From positions 1 through 24,672 of the forward strand of contig JAHBMJ010001914.1 of NCBI GenBank assembly GCA_018398765.1: DNA of 24,672 bases. Direction: 5' to 3'. The position numbers and the translations under genes are program-made. A model generated the notes under the pieces. It was not told the origin of the DNA. It made no database searches and saw nothing but the letters and a program-made list of their open reading frames with translations. The stretch comes from Chromera velia. Lineage: Eukaryota; Sar; Chromeraceae. Shown piece by piece: positions 1 through 8,640 of the stretch. Each line of letters begins with the position of its first letter. Position 1 is the first letter of the stretch.

Positions 1-1050
1 TTTGGGATGTCTTCTTCTCTGACCCTCATTTGATGATAATACTGTCTGAGGTCCAGTGTCGTGAAGAACCGGGCCCCATGCAATCGATCAATCAACTCTT
101 GCGGGTGAGGGAAGGAATGCTTGTCTTTGATAGTAATACGATTCAAGCCAGTGTAGTCACAACACATTCTCATCGAGCCATCTTTCTTTTGTACAAAAAG
201 AACAGGTGCAGCATAAGGAGAAGCAGACGGTCGGATGAATCCTTGTTCAAGGTATATATCTATCTGTCTCCTCAGCTCATCTGTTTCTCCCACTGACAGC
301 CGATAAGGCGAACGAGCAGGAGGTGAATGACCAGGCTCAAGTTCGATTTTAAAATCCAAATGAGGTCCTCTTGACGGTGGCAGATGAGAGAGACGATCGA
401 GAAAAAGAGACGCATAATCTGCCACAATTCCTTTCACATCCTGAGGAACATCCGCATCTGATTGAGAGAGAAAAGCACGGACGTCCGACAAATCAGGGGC
501 CGACCAAGCAGGATGATCAGACGGAAGAGAAGAGAGAAAGTCAGAAGGGAGAAAATCAGAACCCACGTTCCCTCCATCATTCATTCTTCCCTTTCCTTTT
601 CCCTCACTCACTTCAGTTGCATGCACGAAGCACTCCAGTTCCCCCTCTCCTGCAGGCCAGTGTGCCGTCTCCATTTTCACGATGTGGCAGACAGCACCTT
701 TTTGAATTGCTCGTTTAGTCTGCGCAAAAGAAAGAACAGGAGGGCAAGGTCGGTTCTCTTCACATGCACCCCCCCGAATAATGACTTCCTGGCCGTTAAA
801 GAAGAAACGCAGAGAACGAGACCAATGACCAAGTTCTGGTTGGTGGACGTCACTCCATTTTCTTCCTAAGATGACATCATAGTCGTCCAGGTCAGCCAGC
901 AATGCACCGACTGTCTCTCGATACCCCTGAATACGAAGGGGAACAGAAGGTGCATACTCACTGATCTCTCGTCCTCTGGGCTCCTTCACGGCCACCCTAC
1001 ATCTCATCGGGGTCCCAAACCTGCGAATATGCAACTGACGCAGGTGGCCA
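1..1050 (-). CDS. pol: Pol: protease C-terminus and start of reverse transcriptase, partial
   Basis: After the frame change near 1050 the minus strand is open without a stop to the left edge of the window. The first part is the C-terminal half of the protease (LADLDDYDVILGRKW). A linker of about 180 residues follows, then the classic Ty3/gypsy reverse transcriptase entry: SPYRLSVGETDELRRQID, then LEQGFIRPSASPYAAPVLFV, KKDGSMRMCCDYTGLNRIT and FTTLDLRQYYHQMRV. The YxDD catalytic motif, RNase H and integrase lie beyond the edge. The enzyme would copy the element's RNA into DNA inside the Gag particle. Assignment to reverse transcriptase is secure; whether this copy is functional is doubtful, given the upstream damage. 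Confidence 0.9.
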
Positions 1051-1354
1051 GGTGTGCAAACTTGCTATCAATGAAAATATTATCAGCTCCAATGTCATAC
1101 AAAACTCTGACTGGAGCACCCGCGACAGTACCGTGATAGACAAAACCAGTCTCAAACGAATTATCCTCATCATCCTCTTCCTCACTCAATTCTTCATCTG
1201 TTCTCTGCCTTTTATCTTCCTCAACTTCATAACGTACCGTCAGGTCGGGTTTAACCACGGTCTCGTTATTCTCGTTTCGGCCTCTGATCGTGCTCACCCC
1301 AGCTACCCATCTCGATCCAGCCTTACGCGCTGGTTGATGTCCACTCGGCTGAGG
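1004..1354 (-). pseudogene. pro: Retropepsin-like protease segment of pol, altered active site and frameshift
   Basis: This segment follows the gag stop in the same reading frame. It starts with a basic then acidic linker (...EELSEEEDDEDNSF...) and leads into an aspartic-protease core: GAPVRVLYDIGADNIFIDS. The family signature is D-[ST]-G-A, and here the middle residue is Ile (DIGA), which is expected to harm catalysis. The frame ends at a TGA at 1004. The downstream flap-to-C-terminal protease sequence (DVILGRKWSDVH, like the DVILGMDW motif of gypsy proteases) continues in another frame from about 1050. The break coincides with an 8-bp tandem duplication near 1045-1060. The reading frame is therefore disrupted by sequence change rather than by an obvious programmed slip site. 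Confidence 0.8.
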
Positions 1355-2641
1355 TTAAGGCGACCCGCCGAAAGAGGGAGACCATGCACGTCTTCTGTCA
1401 CCGAAGCCAAAGCCTCTTCCAGGTGACATGGGTGAACTTGGACTGTCACCTCTCTGTCCAGACCTCCCTCTCCCCCCTGTAGCTTGAGTAACTTGATTGA
1501 TGGAATACGGGAAGGGAAGGGATGGGTAAGGAGGAGGTAGCCAGGGGTACCCAGGCGTCACCCCAAAACCCGGGATGAAAGGGGCAAATCCTGGAGATGC
1601 CCTGGGCGGCCACGGAGATCTGGATTGAGACGTCGTTTGAATGGTCCGCATGTGTGGAGGAAGTTGAGGTCCATTCCTACACGCGGCCATCATGTGGGTG
1701 TTCTCCCCACATAGAAGACACCGATTCAGTCTCCCCCTGCTCTCCCACACCATCTGTGGAATCAATGGGTGTCGGGGTGGAAGTCTTCTCGAAGGTCGCA
1801 CCCCAACACCACACAATTCCATGGGAGCCGGTCCTGTGGGATCAATCACCGGACTCGGATCAGACGGGGGCCCTCGCGACCAACGGCTTCGAGAGCGCGA
1901 ACTGGCCTGCTTGAGCCAGATTTCGCTGTCCAACGCCTTCTCCATTGCTTCGCCCAATGTTGCCGGCTCCATCCTGTCAGTCTCATACATAATCCCAGGC
2001 GGCAAACCCTCAATATAGTCCTCTACGAGATCCTCCTTACTCGCATTTGTGATCTTTAACGCGAGAAGAGAGAATTCTTTGTTGTAGTCGTCAACCGTCC
2101 CTGTGCACCTGAGGGACAACACCTGCTTTCTCGCCTTCCTCCTCTCATGTTTCTCCTTATACCTGCGTCGCAGCACCTCACGCAACGCAGGCCAGTCTGC
2201 AAACCCCATACCTCTCTTCACACGTAAATCGAACCAGTCCCTCAGCTCCTTGCACAGGAAGGACTTCGCGAGGCCAAGCTGACGATGAGGAGCAACATTC
2301 GCATTGGTAAAGTAGTCGTTGGTGTCCGTAATAAACCTCTCCACAGTGTCGCGGCGTCCAGTGAACTCGTCCGGCTGCTTCAGTGCAATCCGGGGAAGCT
2401 GCTCTCGTAGATCAGGGCCCTGAGAGGGCACGACAAGCTGCTGTGTACCCTCCTCACTCATTGGCAGCACCTGAGGAGGCAACTGTGGAGGTGGAGCTGC
2501 AACCCTCGCCACCAGCCCCTCCATGGTCTGCCGCATCATCTCTTGAGTCTGCTGCAGGCTGGTGACGGACTGTTCAAGGTTGTACAGTGCCGTTCCCACC
2601 TGCTCGTTTGTCAAAGGAGCCAAGACTGGAGGTGGTTCCAT
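1355..2641 (-). CDS. gag: Gag protein of Ty3/gypsy retrotransposon
   Basis: This structural polyprotein would form the retrotransposon particle and bind its RNA. The start chosen is the ATG at 2641-2639 (MEPPPVLAPL...). The frame is open further upstream to an ATG at 2761, but that one lies inside the LTR and reads through the primer binding site, so it is unlikely. The chain is about 428 residues. It has an N-terminal coiled-coil-like stretch, then a Retrotrans_gag-type domain (FTGRRDTVERFI through LREVLRRRYKEKH to VEDYIEGLPP). A CCHC zinc knuckle C-x2-C-x4-H-x4-C (CLLCGENTHMMAAC) follows, then a Pro/Gly-rich tail. It ends at TAA (1357-1355). The protease continues in the same frame beyond that stop. 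Confidence 0.88.
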   Translation of the reverse strand: MEPPPVLAPLTNEQVGTALYNLEQSVTSLQQTQEMMRQTMEGLVARVAAPPPQLPPQVLPMSEEGTQQLVVPSQGPDLREQLPRIALKQPDEFTGRRDTVERFITDTNDYFTNANVAPHRQLGLAKSFLCKELRDWFDLRVKRGMGFADWPALREVLRRRYKEKHERRKARKQVLSLRCTGTVDDYNKEFSLLALKITNASKEDLVEDYIEGLPPGIMYETDRMEPATLGEAMEKALDSEIWLKQASSRSRSRWSRGPPSDPSPVIDPTGPAPMELCGVGVRPSRRLPPRHPLIPQMVWESRGRLNRCLLCGENTHMMAACRNGPQLPPHMRTIQTTSQSRSPWPPRASPGFAPFIPGFGVTPGYPWLPPPYPSLPFPYSINQVTQATGGRGRSGQRGDSPSSPMSPGRGFGFGDRRRAWSPSFGGSP

Positions 2642-2686
2642 GACAGCAACAGAATTCAGACTGAATATAAACGAATCAAAAAGCCT

Positions 2687-2711
2687 GTTCGAAACCTGGC
2701 TCTGGTAACCA
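2687..2711 (-). other. Probable tRNA primer binding site
   Basis: Three bases inside the LTR end, the minus strand reads TGGTTACCAGAGCCAGG followed by TTTCGAAC. It starts with TGG, the complement of a tRNA CCA end, and continues with a segment resembling the complement of a tRNA T-arm (GTTCGAAA). The spacing from CCA to the T-loop is one base off a perfect tRNA, so I do not name the primer tRNA. Confidence 0.55.
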
Positions 2712-2714
2712 GAT

Positions 2715-3010
2715 TGTAAGCAGAATACGGGGCTAGAACTCTCAACGCTAACGATGTGCATTCAGAGTTCATAGACTATAAGAGTTTGACCTAGAGAGGT
2801 TTGTACATTGTTCCTTCGATCAAGCCAGTCCAACGATCATTAGCGATCGTTAGCTAATTCGAATGCATGCAGATCCGATGTCACTTTATTCAGTCCTGCG
2901 CCAAGCCACACTTATTGAAGTCCGCGCGCGCATCGCCGCGGCGCCGCCGGCCTCGCGGCTCCGCCACTCCGCGGGTCCATCGCGTACTCGCCGCTCGTAG
3001 CCTGCCTACA
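2715..3010 (-). repeat. 5' long terminal repeat of the gypsy element
   Basis: On the minus strand this 296-bp segment starts TGTAGGC (3010-3004) and ends GCTTACA (2721-2715), giving near-perfect terminal inverted repeats with the TG...CA ends usual for LTRs. It lies directly before a primer-binding-site-like sequence, with three bases between. An AATAAAGT stretch in transcription direction could be a polyadenylation signal. The outer part, about 2920-3000, is very GC-rich. The boundary is inferred from one LTR only, because the partner LTR is outside the window. Confidence 0.7.
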
Positions 3011-3559
3011 AGAAATAAGAAGAGCTCTACTATTAGATACGTTTGCTAATAAGAAAATTAATGACGTACAAGGACTTCGCTAACACATGGTGTTAACGTG
3101 AATAAACGTGAAAGAGAAAATGAAATTGTAACCGCAGCAATACATTACTGATAAATCTTTAACAATTTATTTTTGCTTATAAAAAAAAAATTATAGTGCT
3201 CCCCGCTTAAATCTACTTACATTTTTATTTTTTATTTACGGAGTGAATATGTAAGTCTTTTACATACAGACACACATGTTTCTTTCATTTACTTTCATTT
3301 ATATTTTGGCCATTCTAGAAGTAGCATAGTAGCATATGTAGTAGCCAAACATTATATACGCCTTCTATTACTAATACTAGTATTAACTTGCTCTTTTAAA
3401 TCATCTAGCTGTGACTGAGACTATGAGCTAGTCTATAAAATGTTTGAACACAACATTATATAAGTCCTAAACTATAAGCTTGCTACGCTTGCTGTATTAG
3501 TTGCTGTAGTTGATTATGCTTACTTACTCACTCACCAACATACTTAGTCACTGACTCAC
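3011..3559. other. AT-rich intergenic spacer
   Basis: This is strongly AT-rich DNA with short CTAG- and TAGT-rich runs and an A-tract near 3181. I see no coding frame, tRNA or convincing promoter. It marks an abrupt change from the GC-rich LTR end at about 2920-3000. A similar AT-rich, CTAG-containing stretch occurs at about 22560-23640 next to the other retroelement. Confidence 0.6.
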
Positions 3560-5200
3560 TGAGTCATTCTTGCTTTCCTTACTAATTCACTCACTCACTG
3601 TCTCACTTACTCACTCACTTACTCCCTCATTTTCCTTGTCTCTCTTCGATCACTCACCCACATACCCAAAGTTAACGGCTTCCATTAACACTCTCACATC
3701 TACACACCCAAACGGCTTTTATTCACATACTCGCTCTCTCTGTCTCTCTTCGTTTATTTCTATTTACCCACAGGCCCTAGCGGCTTGAAGTTCTGTTTTC
3801 ACACTGAGTCTCATTCTCTCTTAGTAACAGGCTGTCTCTATTCATTCAAGTACCCACACGTCTATGCAAATATCTTCTGCTGACATGCTTGTGCGAGTCC
3901 TTGTCCCTCTTCATTCACCCACACGCCCAACCGGCCCCTGTTCACCTAGCTTATTCACACCGGTTTAGACACTCGCTTTCCCTGTCTGTGTTCATGCACC
4001 CACACCGTCGTGACGCCCCAAACGGCTTCTGTTTACACACTCGCTCTCTATATCTCTCTTCATTATTCTTCATTGATTTACTGCATGAGGCCTAAGCGGC
4101 TTCTGTTCATACACTCACTCTCCTTATATCTCCTTGTCTCTCTTCATTCACCCACACGCCCAAACGGCTTCTGTTCACACACTCACTCTCCCTGTTTCTT
4201 TTAATTCATCAGCAGGCCCAAGCGGCTTCTGTTTACACACTTGATATCTCTTCATTCATCCATAGGCCTAGCCATAGGCCCGAGCGGCTTTTGTTCAATG
4301 ACACACAATTGATCCCTCTTCATTCATCCACGGGCTAGTCCACGGGCCCAAACGACTCCTGTTCCTAGCTTCTGTTCATACACTTGTTCTCCTTGTCTCT
4401 CTTTCTTCGCCCGCATACCCAACCGGCTTCTGTTCACACACTCGCTCTCCTTGTATCTCCTTGTCTCCCTTCATTCACCCATATGCCCAAGCGGCTTCTG
4501 TTCACACACTCTCCTTGTATCTCCTTGTCTCCCTTCATTTACCTACACGCCTAAGCGGCTTCTGTTCACACACTTGCTCTTCTTGTATCTCCTTGTCTCC
4601 CTTCATTCATCCACAAGCCCAAACGGCTTCTGTTCATACACTCGTTCTCCTTGTCTCTCTTCACTCATCCATAGGCCTAAGCGGCTTCTGTATGTTTCTG
4701 TTCATACACTTGATCTCTCTTTATTCATCTACAGGCCTAACCAGCGGCCCAAGCGGCTTTTCTTCAATGACACACAATTGATCTCTCTTCATTCATCCAC
4801 AGGCCTAAGCGGCTTCTGTTCACATACAGTGTGACACACTCGTTCTCCTTGTCTCGTCCGCACGCCCAAACGGCTTCTGTTCATAAACTCATACATACTC
4901 ATAAACACGCTCGCTCTCTCCGTCACGCCCAAACGGCTTTTGTTTATAAACTTATACATACTCATAAACACGCTCGCTCTCTCCGTCTCTCTTCATTCAT
5001 CCACCTGCAGGCCTAAGCGGGTTCTATTACTGCACACACTTCCTTTCCATGCCCCTCTTTCTCCATGCACCCGCACGCTCAAACATTCACCCACACGCCC
5101 AAACGGCTTCTGTTCACACACTTGCTTACCTAGCTTTATCCACAGGCCCAAACGGCTTCTGTTCACATCTCTCCCTCTTGAACTCACCAAACGCTGGACC
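3560..5200. repeat. Degenerate minisatellite, about 65-bp unit, roughly 20 copies
   Basis: The array opens with CACT/ACTC-rich simple sequence and passes into diverged tandem units. Each unit contains CCCAAACGGCTTCTGTTCAC, then CACACTCGCTCTCCTTGTCT, then CTTCATTCATCCACAGGC. The CGGCTT core recurs at 4023, 4097, 4165, 4222, 4285, 4424, 4492, 4556, 4624, 4682, 4754, 4810, 4871, 4934, 5104 and 5153, plus degenerate copies, giving spacings mostly of 56-75 bp. Two neighbouring units (from 4863 and 4926) share a 63-bp period with very few differences, so part of the array was amplified recently. Open frames exist in the repeat but have no constant phase and no recognisable protein. Confidence 0.85.
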
Positions 5201-5760
5201 CATACGCGGTGAGCCTCTCCACAACATTTTAAAGCGAATACTACAGCATCTACAGTGACACACACTATATATAGACAGTATTTTGCGTCCCAGATCCTCA
5301 AATGGAGGTAGAAGGAAGTCGAGAAACCAGGTGCTGAAGAACGACAAGAGGGGCTAAGTAGAGAGAAAGAAGACGGGCAAAAAGAGGTTCCTGCAGATCA
5401 AATTAACCGTTTTTCCTCTTTGTCAAGCGTACTCAGTCGTGGTGCGGCTCACTCCTGACTCTATAAGGCGGCATGTCTTAACTTGCCACTAAGTTTGGTA
5501 GCATAGTCAAATAACGGAGCAATTCAGAACAGCTTCACTTAGACGGTGTGCTTTATCGCCTTCCTTGAAAACTACACAGATGATCGAATCTACGTACAAT
5601 TCCCCTCTATGTGTGTTTTTGCATATGTACCGATACATCAAGGTTAGACGCGCTAGCTGTACACTTGCTGGAAAGCGCGGGTCCCGAAAGATAAATGTAA
5701 CCCGATTTATTGGTAATTCAACTTTTTTTTTCTATAGGTGCAGCTAAGGGCCTGAACAGA

Positions 5761-5783
5761 TACCATGGCCGGGGGCCATGGTA
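5761..5783. repeat. Perfect 10-bp inverted repeat with 3-base loop
   Basis: The sequence TACCATGGCC, GGG, GGCCATGGTA forms a perfect 10-bp stem with a three-base loop. It could be cruciform-forming DNA or a binding site for a dimeric protein. Nothing nearby identifies its role. Confidence 0.8.
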
Positions 5784-5827
5784 CGTTTGTCTACATTTTT
5801 GGTAGCGCACTGCGGCTGCTCAGTACT

Positions 5828-5975
5828 TGAACCCGGTCGGGCTCTTGCATGGCCACTATATAGCTTGCATGAAAAAAGCCTTATAAATGCAATGCATGTG
5901 CTAAGCTCCTCGCATTGAATTCACCTCAACCAATTAATTCTCTCGCTGCATGTATGTCAGGCCCGACCGGGTCAA
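5828..5975. repeat. Small inverted-repeat element, possible MITE relic
   Basis: ACCCGGTCGGGC at 5831-5842 is repeated as its exact reverse complement at 5961-5972. The match extends outward by TTGA on both sides, with one extra A on the left. The enclosed segment is about 148 bp and holds TATATAG and GCATG motifs. The size and terminal inverted repeats fit a miniature transposable element, but I see no clear target-site duplication. Confidence 0.4.
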
Positions 5976-6378
5976 AAAAATCCGTTCTTTCGCTCGCTTT
6001 GCGCTCCATGTTAAGTTGGCGCAAAAAATCACTCACATTTTGCCTTCCGGGGCCCCTCAACATCCCGGCCTTAACCGTCTCCCACAAAATTTCCAAAAAA
6101 ATCTGTTTGAAGAAGAATCCTGCAAGTGAATCAGTGTGGTGCTTTTGGATTTTCGATGTCAGTCACTCATGGTCTCACAGGGTTGGAGCGTTGAAGTGAA
6201 GGACGATCCGTTTCTGAAGGCAAGGAGGTTGTTGTGAAGAATTGAGTTTTGGGCGAAGCAAGCTCATCCTGCGGTGTCTGAATAGTGGGGGGCCTGTCAA
6301 GTGATCCCACGAGTAAATCGACGAGGGCTTTTGCCCAGAGTAGCGAGGTAGGCAAAGGAAGAAGGGAAAAGTAGCACG

Positions 6379-7491
6379 ATGGCGCAGAACGGAGACGTCG
6401 ACTATGACCAGAACGGGGGGGGAATTGCAGAGGAGAGACGGATCAAGGGAAGAGGAGGGAGGGGAGGAGGAGACGCCGACATGACTGACGTGGAACGTTA
6501 TGAGGGCCAGGGGGGAGTCTTCGAGAGCCTCAGCCACGACGCTTCGGGAACGGCAGCAAAGTGTCAGTCTTTCTTCCTCTGTTCGTTTGGTCTTGTCTCA
6601 TCGAGCAATGGGCAAAGCACGAACAAAGAGACGACTGATCACGGATAGGGAGTCAGAGACGGATTTCTCATTGCTGCGGGAAATCGTGTTTGTGGCGCGA
6701 GCGTGTAAAAAAGAAGGAACTAGGGAGACTGCAGTACTGACATCAAATCATGGGTTGTGTGCAAGACGGGAACGAGGGTGTGGGATGACCGTCGCTTCCT
6801 TTCCTCCCTGTGTGTCATCTACAGAGGAGTTGTGGCAGACACTCTGTCTCGATGCATCCTTGCGCGACGTGCATTGCTTGGACTGCCTCTGTATTTGTGG
6901 GCATATGCATATGTGTATGTTTTGAGTTGTGCGTACCTGCGTGCGTGCAGCTGTGGAGGGTTGGATTGTGATAGTGAGGGGACTGCACGAGGAGGCCCAG
7001 GAGGACGACATTCACGACAGCTTCAGCGGGTACGGGGAAATCAAAAACCTCCATTTGAACCTCGACAGAAGAACCGGATTTGTCAAGGTAAGAAGGGAAA
7101 GAATACAAGAGCGGTGGGAGGGAAGGTAAGGAGAGGGACAGAAGGCTTCGTGATAAACGGGGGGACGAAGAAACTTGTGTTTGCTTACTGCGGCAGAAGA
7201 AAATTTTCGGCCGGACACCTTGTGGGGAGGCAAGAAAGGATTTCGTATTGTGCGTGCCTTTTTGTTGAAAATGGAAACAGACCAGCAGAAGAAGACGTTC
7301 GCTGGAATTGAGACGGAAAGAGAAAGCCAGAGAGAGACCAAGACTTAAGGGAGCTCCGTGTGAAGCAGCCAATTGCCGCCTCCATCCCTCCATCAGCCTT
7401 CTTTGGGTGGATACGTGTTGCTGTAGAATGGGGATTGATGCAGTCCTGCCTCGTCCGTCAGATGGTCTGACTGTTTGTCTAATGGGTCTGC

Positions 7492-7532
<41 letters not shown>

Positions 7533-8119
7533 TGGGTGTGAAACGATTGTGTGTCAGGGATACGCTCTGATCGAATACGAACAATTCGATGAGGCTCAAG
7601 CCGCCATCCACGGTCAGTCAGTTTGGGGAAGTGGAAAGAGAGTCTGTCTGTCGGCCTTCCATCTTCTTTGGTGATCCAGTTGAGCCATTTTCCGCTGTTC
7701 CTGATTTCGCACTCGGAATTTCTCTCTCACGCTTCCTCCCCTCTCTGTCTCCCGAGAGCCATCCATCGTCATCCCCTCTCCCCTTCCCGTCCATATTCTC
7801 ATTTCCCCTCTCTTCTCCATTCGACAGCGTTTGTGACTGCGTGAGCGCTTCTGTGTGCAACGTGTATTCTGAAAGAAGGAAACGAAAAGACACACTGCGT
7901 CTTCGTCACTCTCAAAGCAGGCAAGGAAAAGACGTTCCAATGCGTATTGTCTCACTTTCTCTTTCTCTGCCTATCTACCTACCTGTGTGCAGCAATGAAC
8001 GGAAAAGAGCTGTTGAGCCAGCCCGTGCACGTCGACTGGGCCTTCGTCAGACCTCCTGATGCGTCAGTCTCTCTCTGTCTGTCGAGCGGCCTCTCTTCTC
8101 TCTCTCTCCCCCTCCCTCC

Positions 8120-8150
<31 letters not shown>

Positions 8151-8640
8151 CCTTAGCAAGAGGATAAGGATTGCGATCTGGGGTCTTTGCATTTTCTTCA
8201 ACCGAGACGTCCTTCTCTGACTTTGTGACACCTCCCTCTGCGCTGCGCCTGTGTTTGCCCTCGACGTGAAAGGGCAAAAAAGAAGAAAACGTGGACAAGT
8301 GCGCACAGATGAGCCTAGAAGTGTACGGATTTTGTAGATGTAACTGACGCATGCTTCTTTCCGGACATCCTTGCTGGCTTTGTTGAATGGACACTGTTCG
8401 ATGTATGGATGGATGCACGCAGGCGCAAGTAAATGAACGAACCCCGGCAGACCACAGCTTCTGGTCCTTCCAGTTCGTGTTTGGGGGGTTCCCTTTGTTC
8501 CATTCTTCCTCTGGTGCTTGTGACTGACTTTGTGGGTAGGGGCAGCGTTGAGGTGTTGTCTCTGGAGGAGGCCGCTTCTGAACCTGCGTGTTTTTCTGTC
8601 TGTCTGGAGGGACAGAAGAGGCGGGGGGGTGGGAGAGTGA
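6379..8640 (+). CDS. RBM8A: RNA-binding protein 8A/Y14-like, exon junction complex core subunit
   Basis: Y14 forms a heterodimer with Mago and is part of the exon junction complex left on mRNA after splicing. Inferred exons are 6379-6562, 6951-7087, 7558-7612, 7993-8062 and probably 8616-8640, giving 156 residues. The reading phase matches at every junction. The N-terminus (1-61) is acidic and Gly-rich. From residue 62 comes [20 protein letters not shown] (RNP2 is the IVIVRG stretch), then [20 protein letters not shown] with RTGFVK, then RNP1 GYALIEYE (108-115), and [16 protein letters not shown]. These are the conserved Y14 blocks in order. Four donors read GTCAGT, GTAAGA, GTCAGT and GTCAGT. 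The last exon is uncertain: acceptor 8615 gives ARGGGVGE and a stop, whereas acceptor CCTTAG at 8151-8156 would give a longer hydrophobic tail ending at 8220. The Gly-rich tail suits the family better. Confidence 0.9.
7495..7531. repeat. (TG)n microsatellite near the 3' end of Y14-like intron 2
   Basis: An uninterrupted TG run of about 18 repeats ends 26 bases before the acceptor at 7556-7557. It takes the place of a usual polypyrimidine tract. Confidence 0.95.
8123..8150. repeat. (TG)n microsatellite in Y14-like intron 4
   Basis: Fourteen TG repeats are followed directly by CCTTAG, a possible acceptor. This placement repeats that of the intron 2 microsatellite and is why the alternative last exon starting at 8157 cannot be dismissed. 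Confidence 0.95.

Larger units (their letters stand above)
1..3010 (-). mobile_element. Ty3/gypsy LTR retrotransposon, 5' part, cut by the window's left edge
   Basis: Read on the minus strand, the order is LTR, primer binding site, gag with a zinc knuckle, retropepsin-like protease, then the start of reverse transcriptase. This gag-pro-RT order with an LTR in front is that of Ty3/gypsy (Metaviridae-type) elements. RNase H, integrase and the 3' LTR would lie left of position 1. The element is not intact: one in-frame stop separates gag from protease, an 8-bp tandem duplication shifts frame inside the protease, and the protease active site is altered. Apart from these, the frames are long and clean, so it looks like a fairly young but damaged copy. 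The target-site duplication cannot be tested because the other end is missing. Confidence 0.93.
5201..6378. other. Non-coding region upstream of the Y14-like gene
   Basis: No conserved coding sequence is visible on either strand. The left end has a TATA-like CTATATATAG near 5267. The middle holds a perfect palindrome (5761-5783) and an inverted-repeat pair (5831/5961), listed separately. The last 200 bases precede the Y14-like start codon and should contain its promoter and 5' leader, but I see no diagnostic core element there. Confidence 0.45.

Noticed and set aside
371-869. Plus-strand open frames over the left end
   Set aside because: They are antisense to the clearly recognisable gypsy pol frame.
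3570-5258. Several plus-strand open frames rich in Ser, His, Leu and Pro
   Set aside because: They are translations of the minisatellite in changing phases. The unit length is not a multiple of three, and no frame persists.
8157-8220. Alternative last exon of the Y14-like gene after the TG run
   Set aside because: It gives a hydrophobic tail unlike the family. It is kept only as an alternative to 8616-8640 because the acceptor position is plausible.
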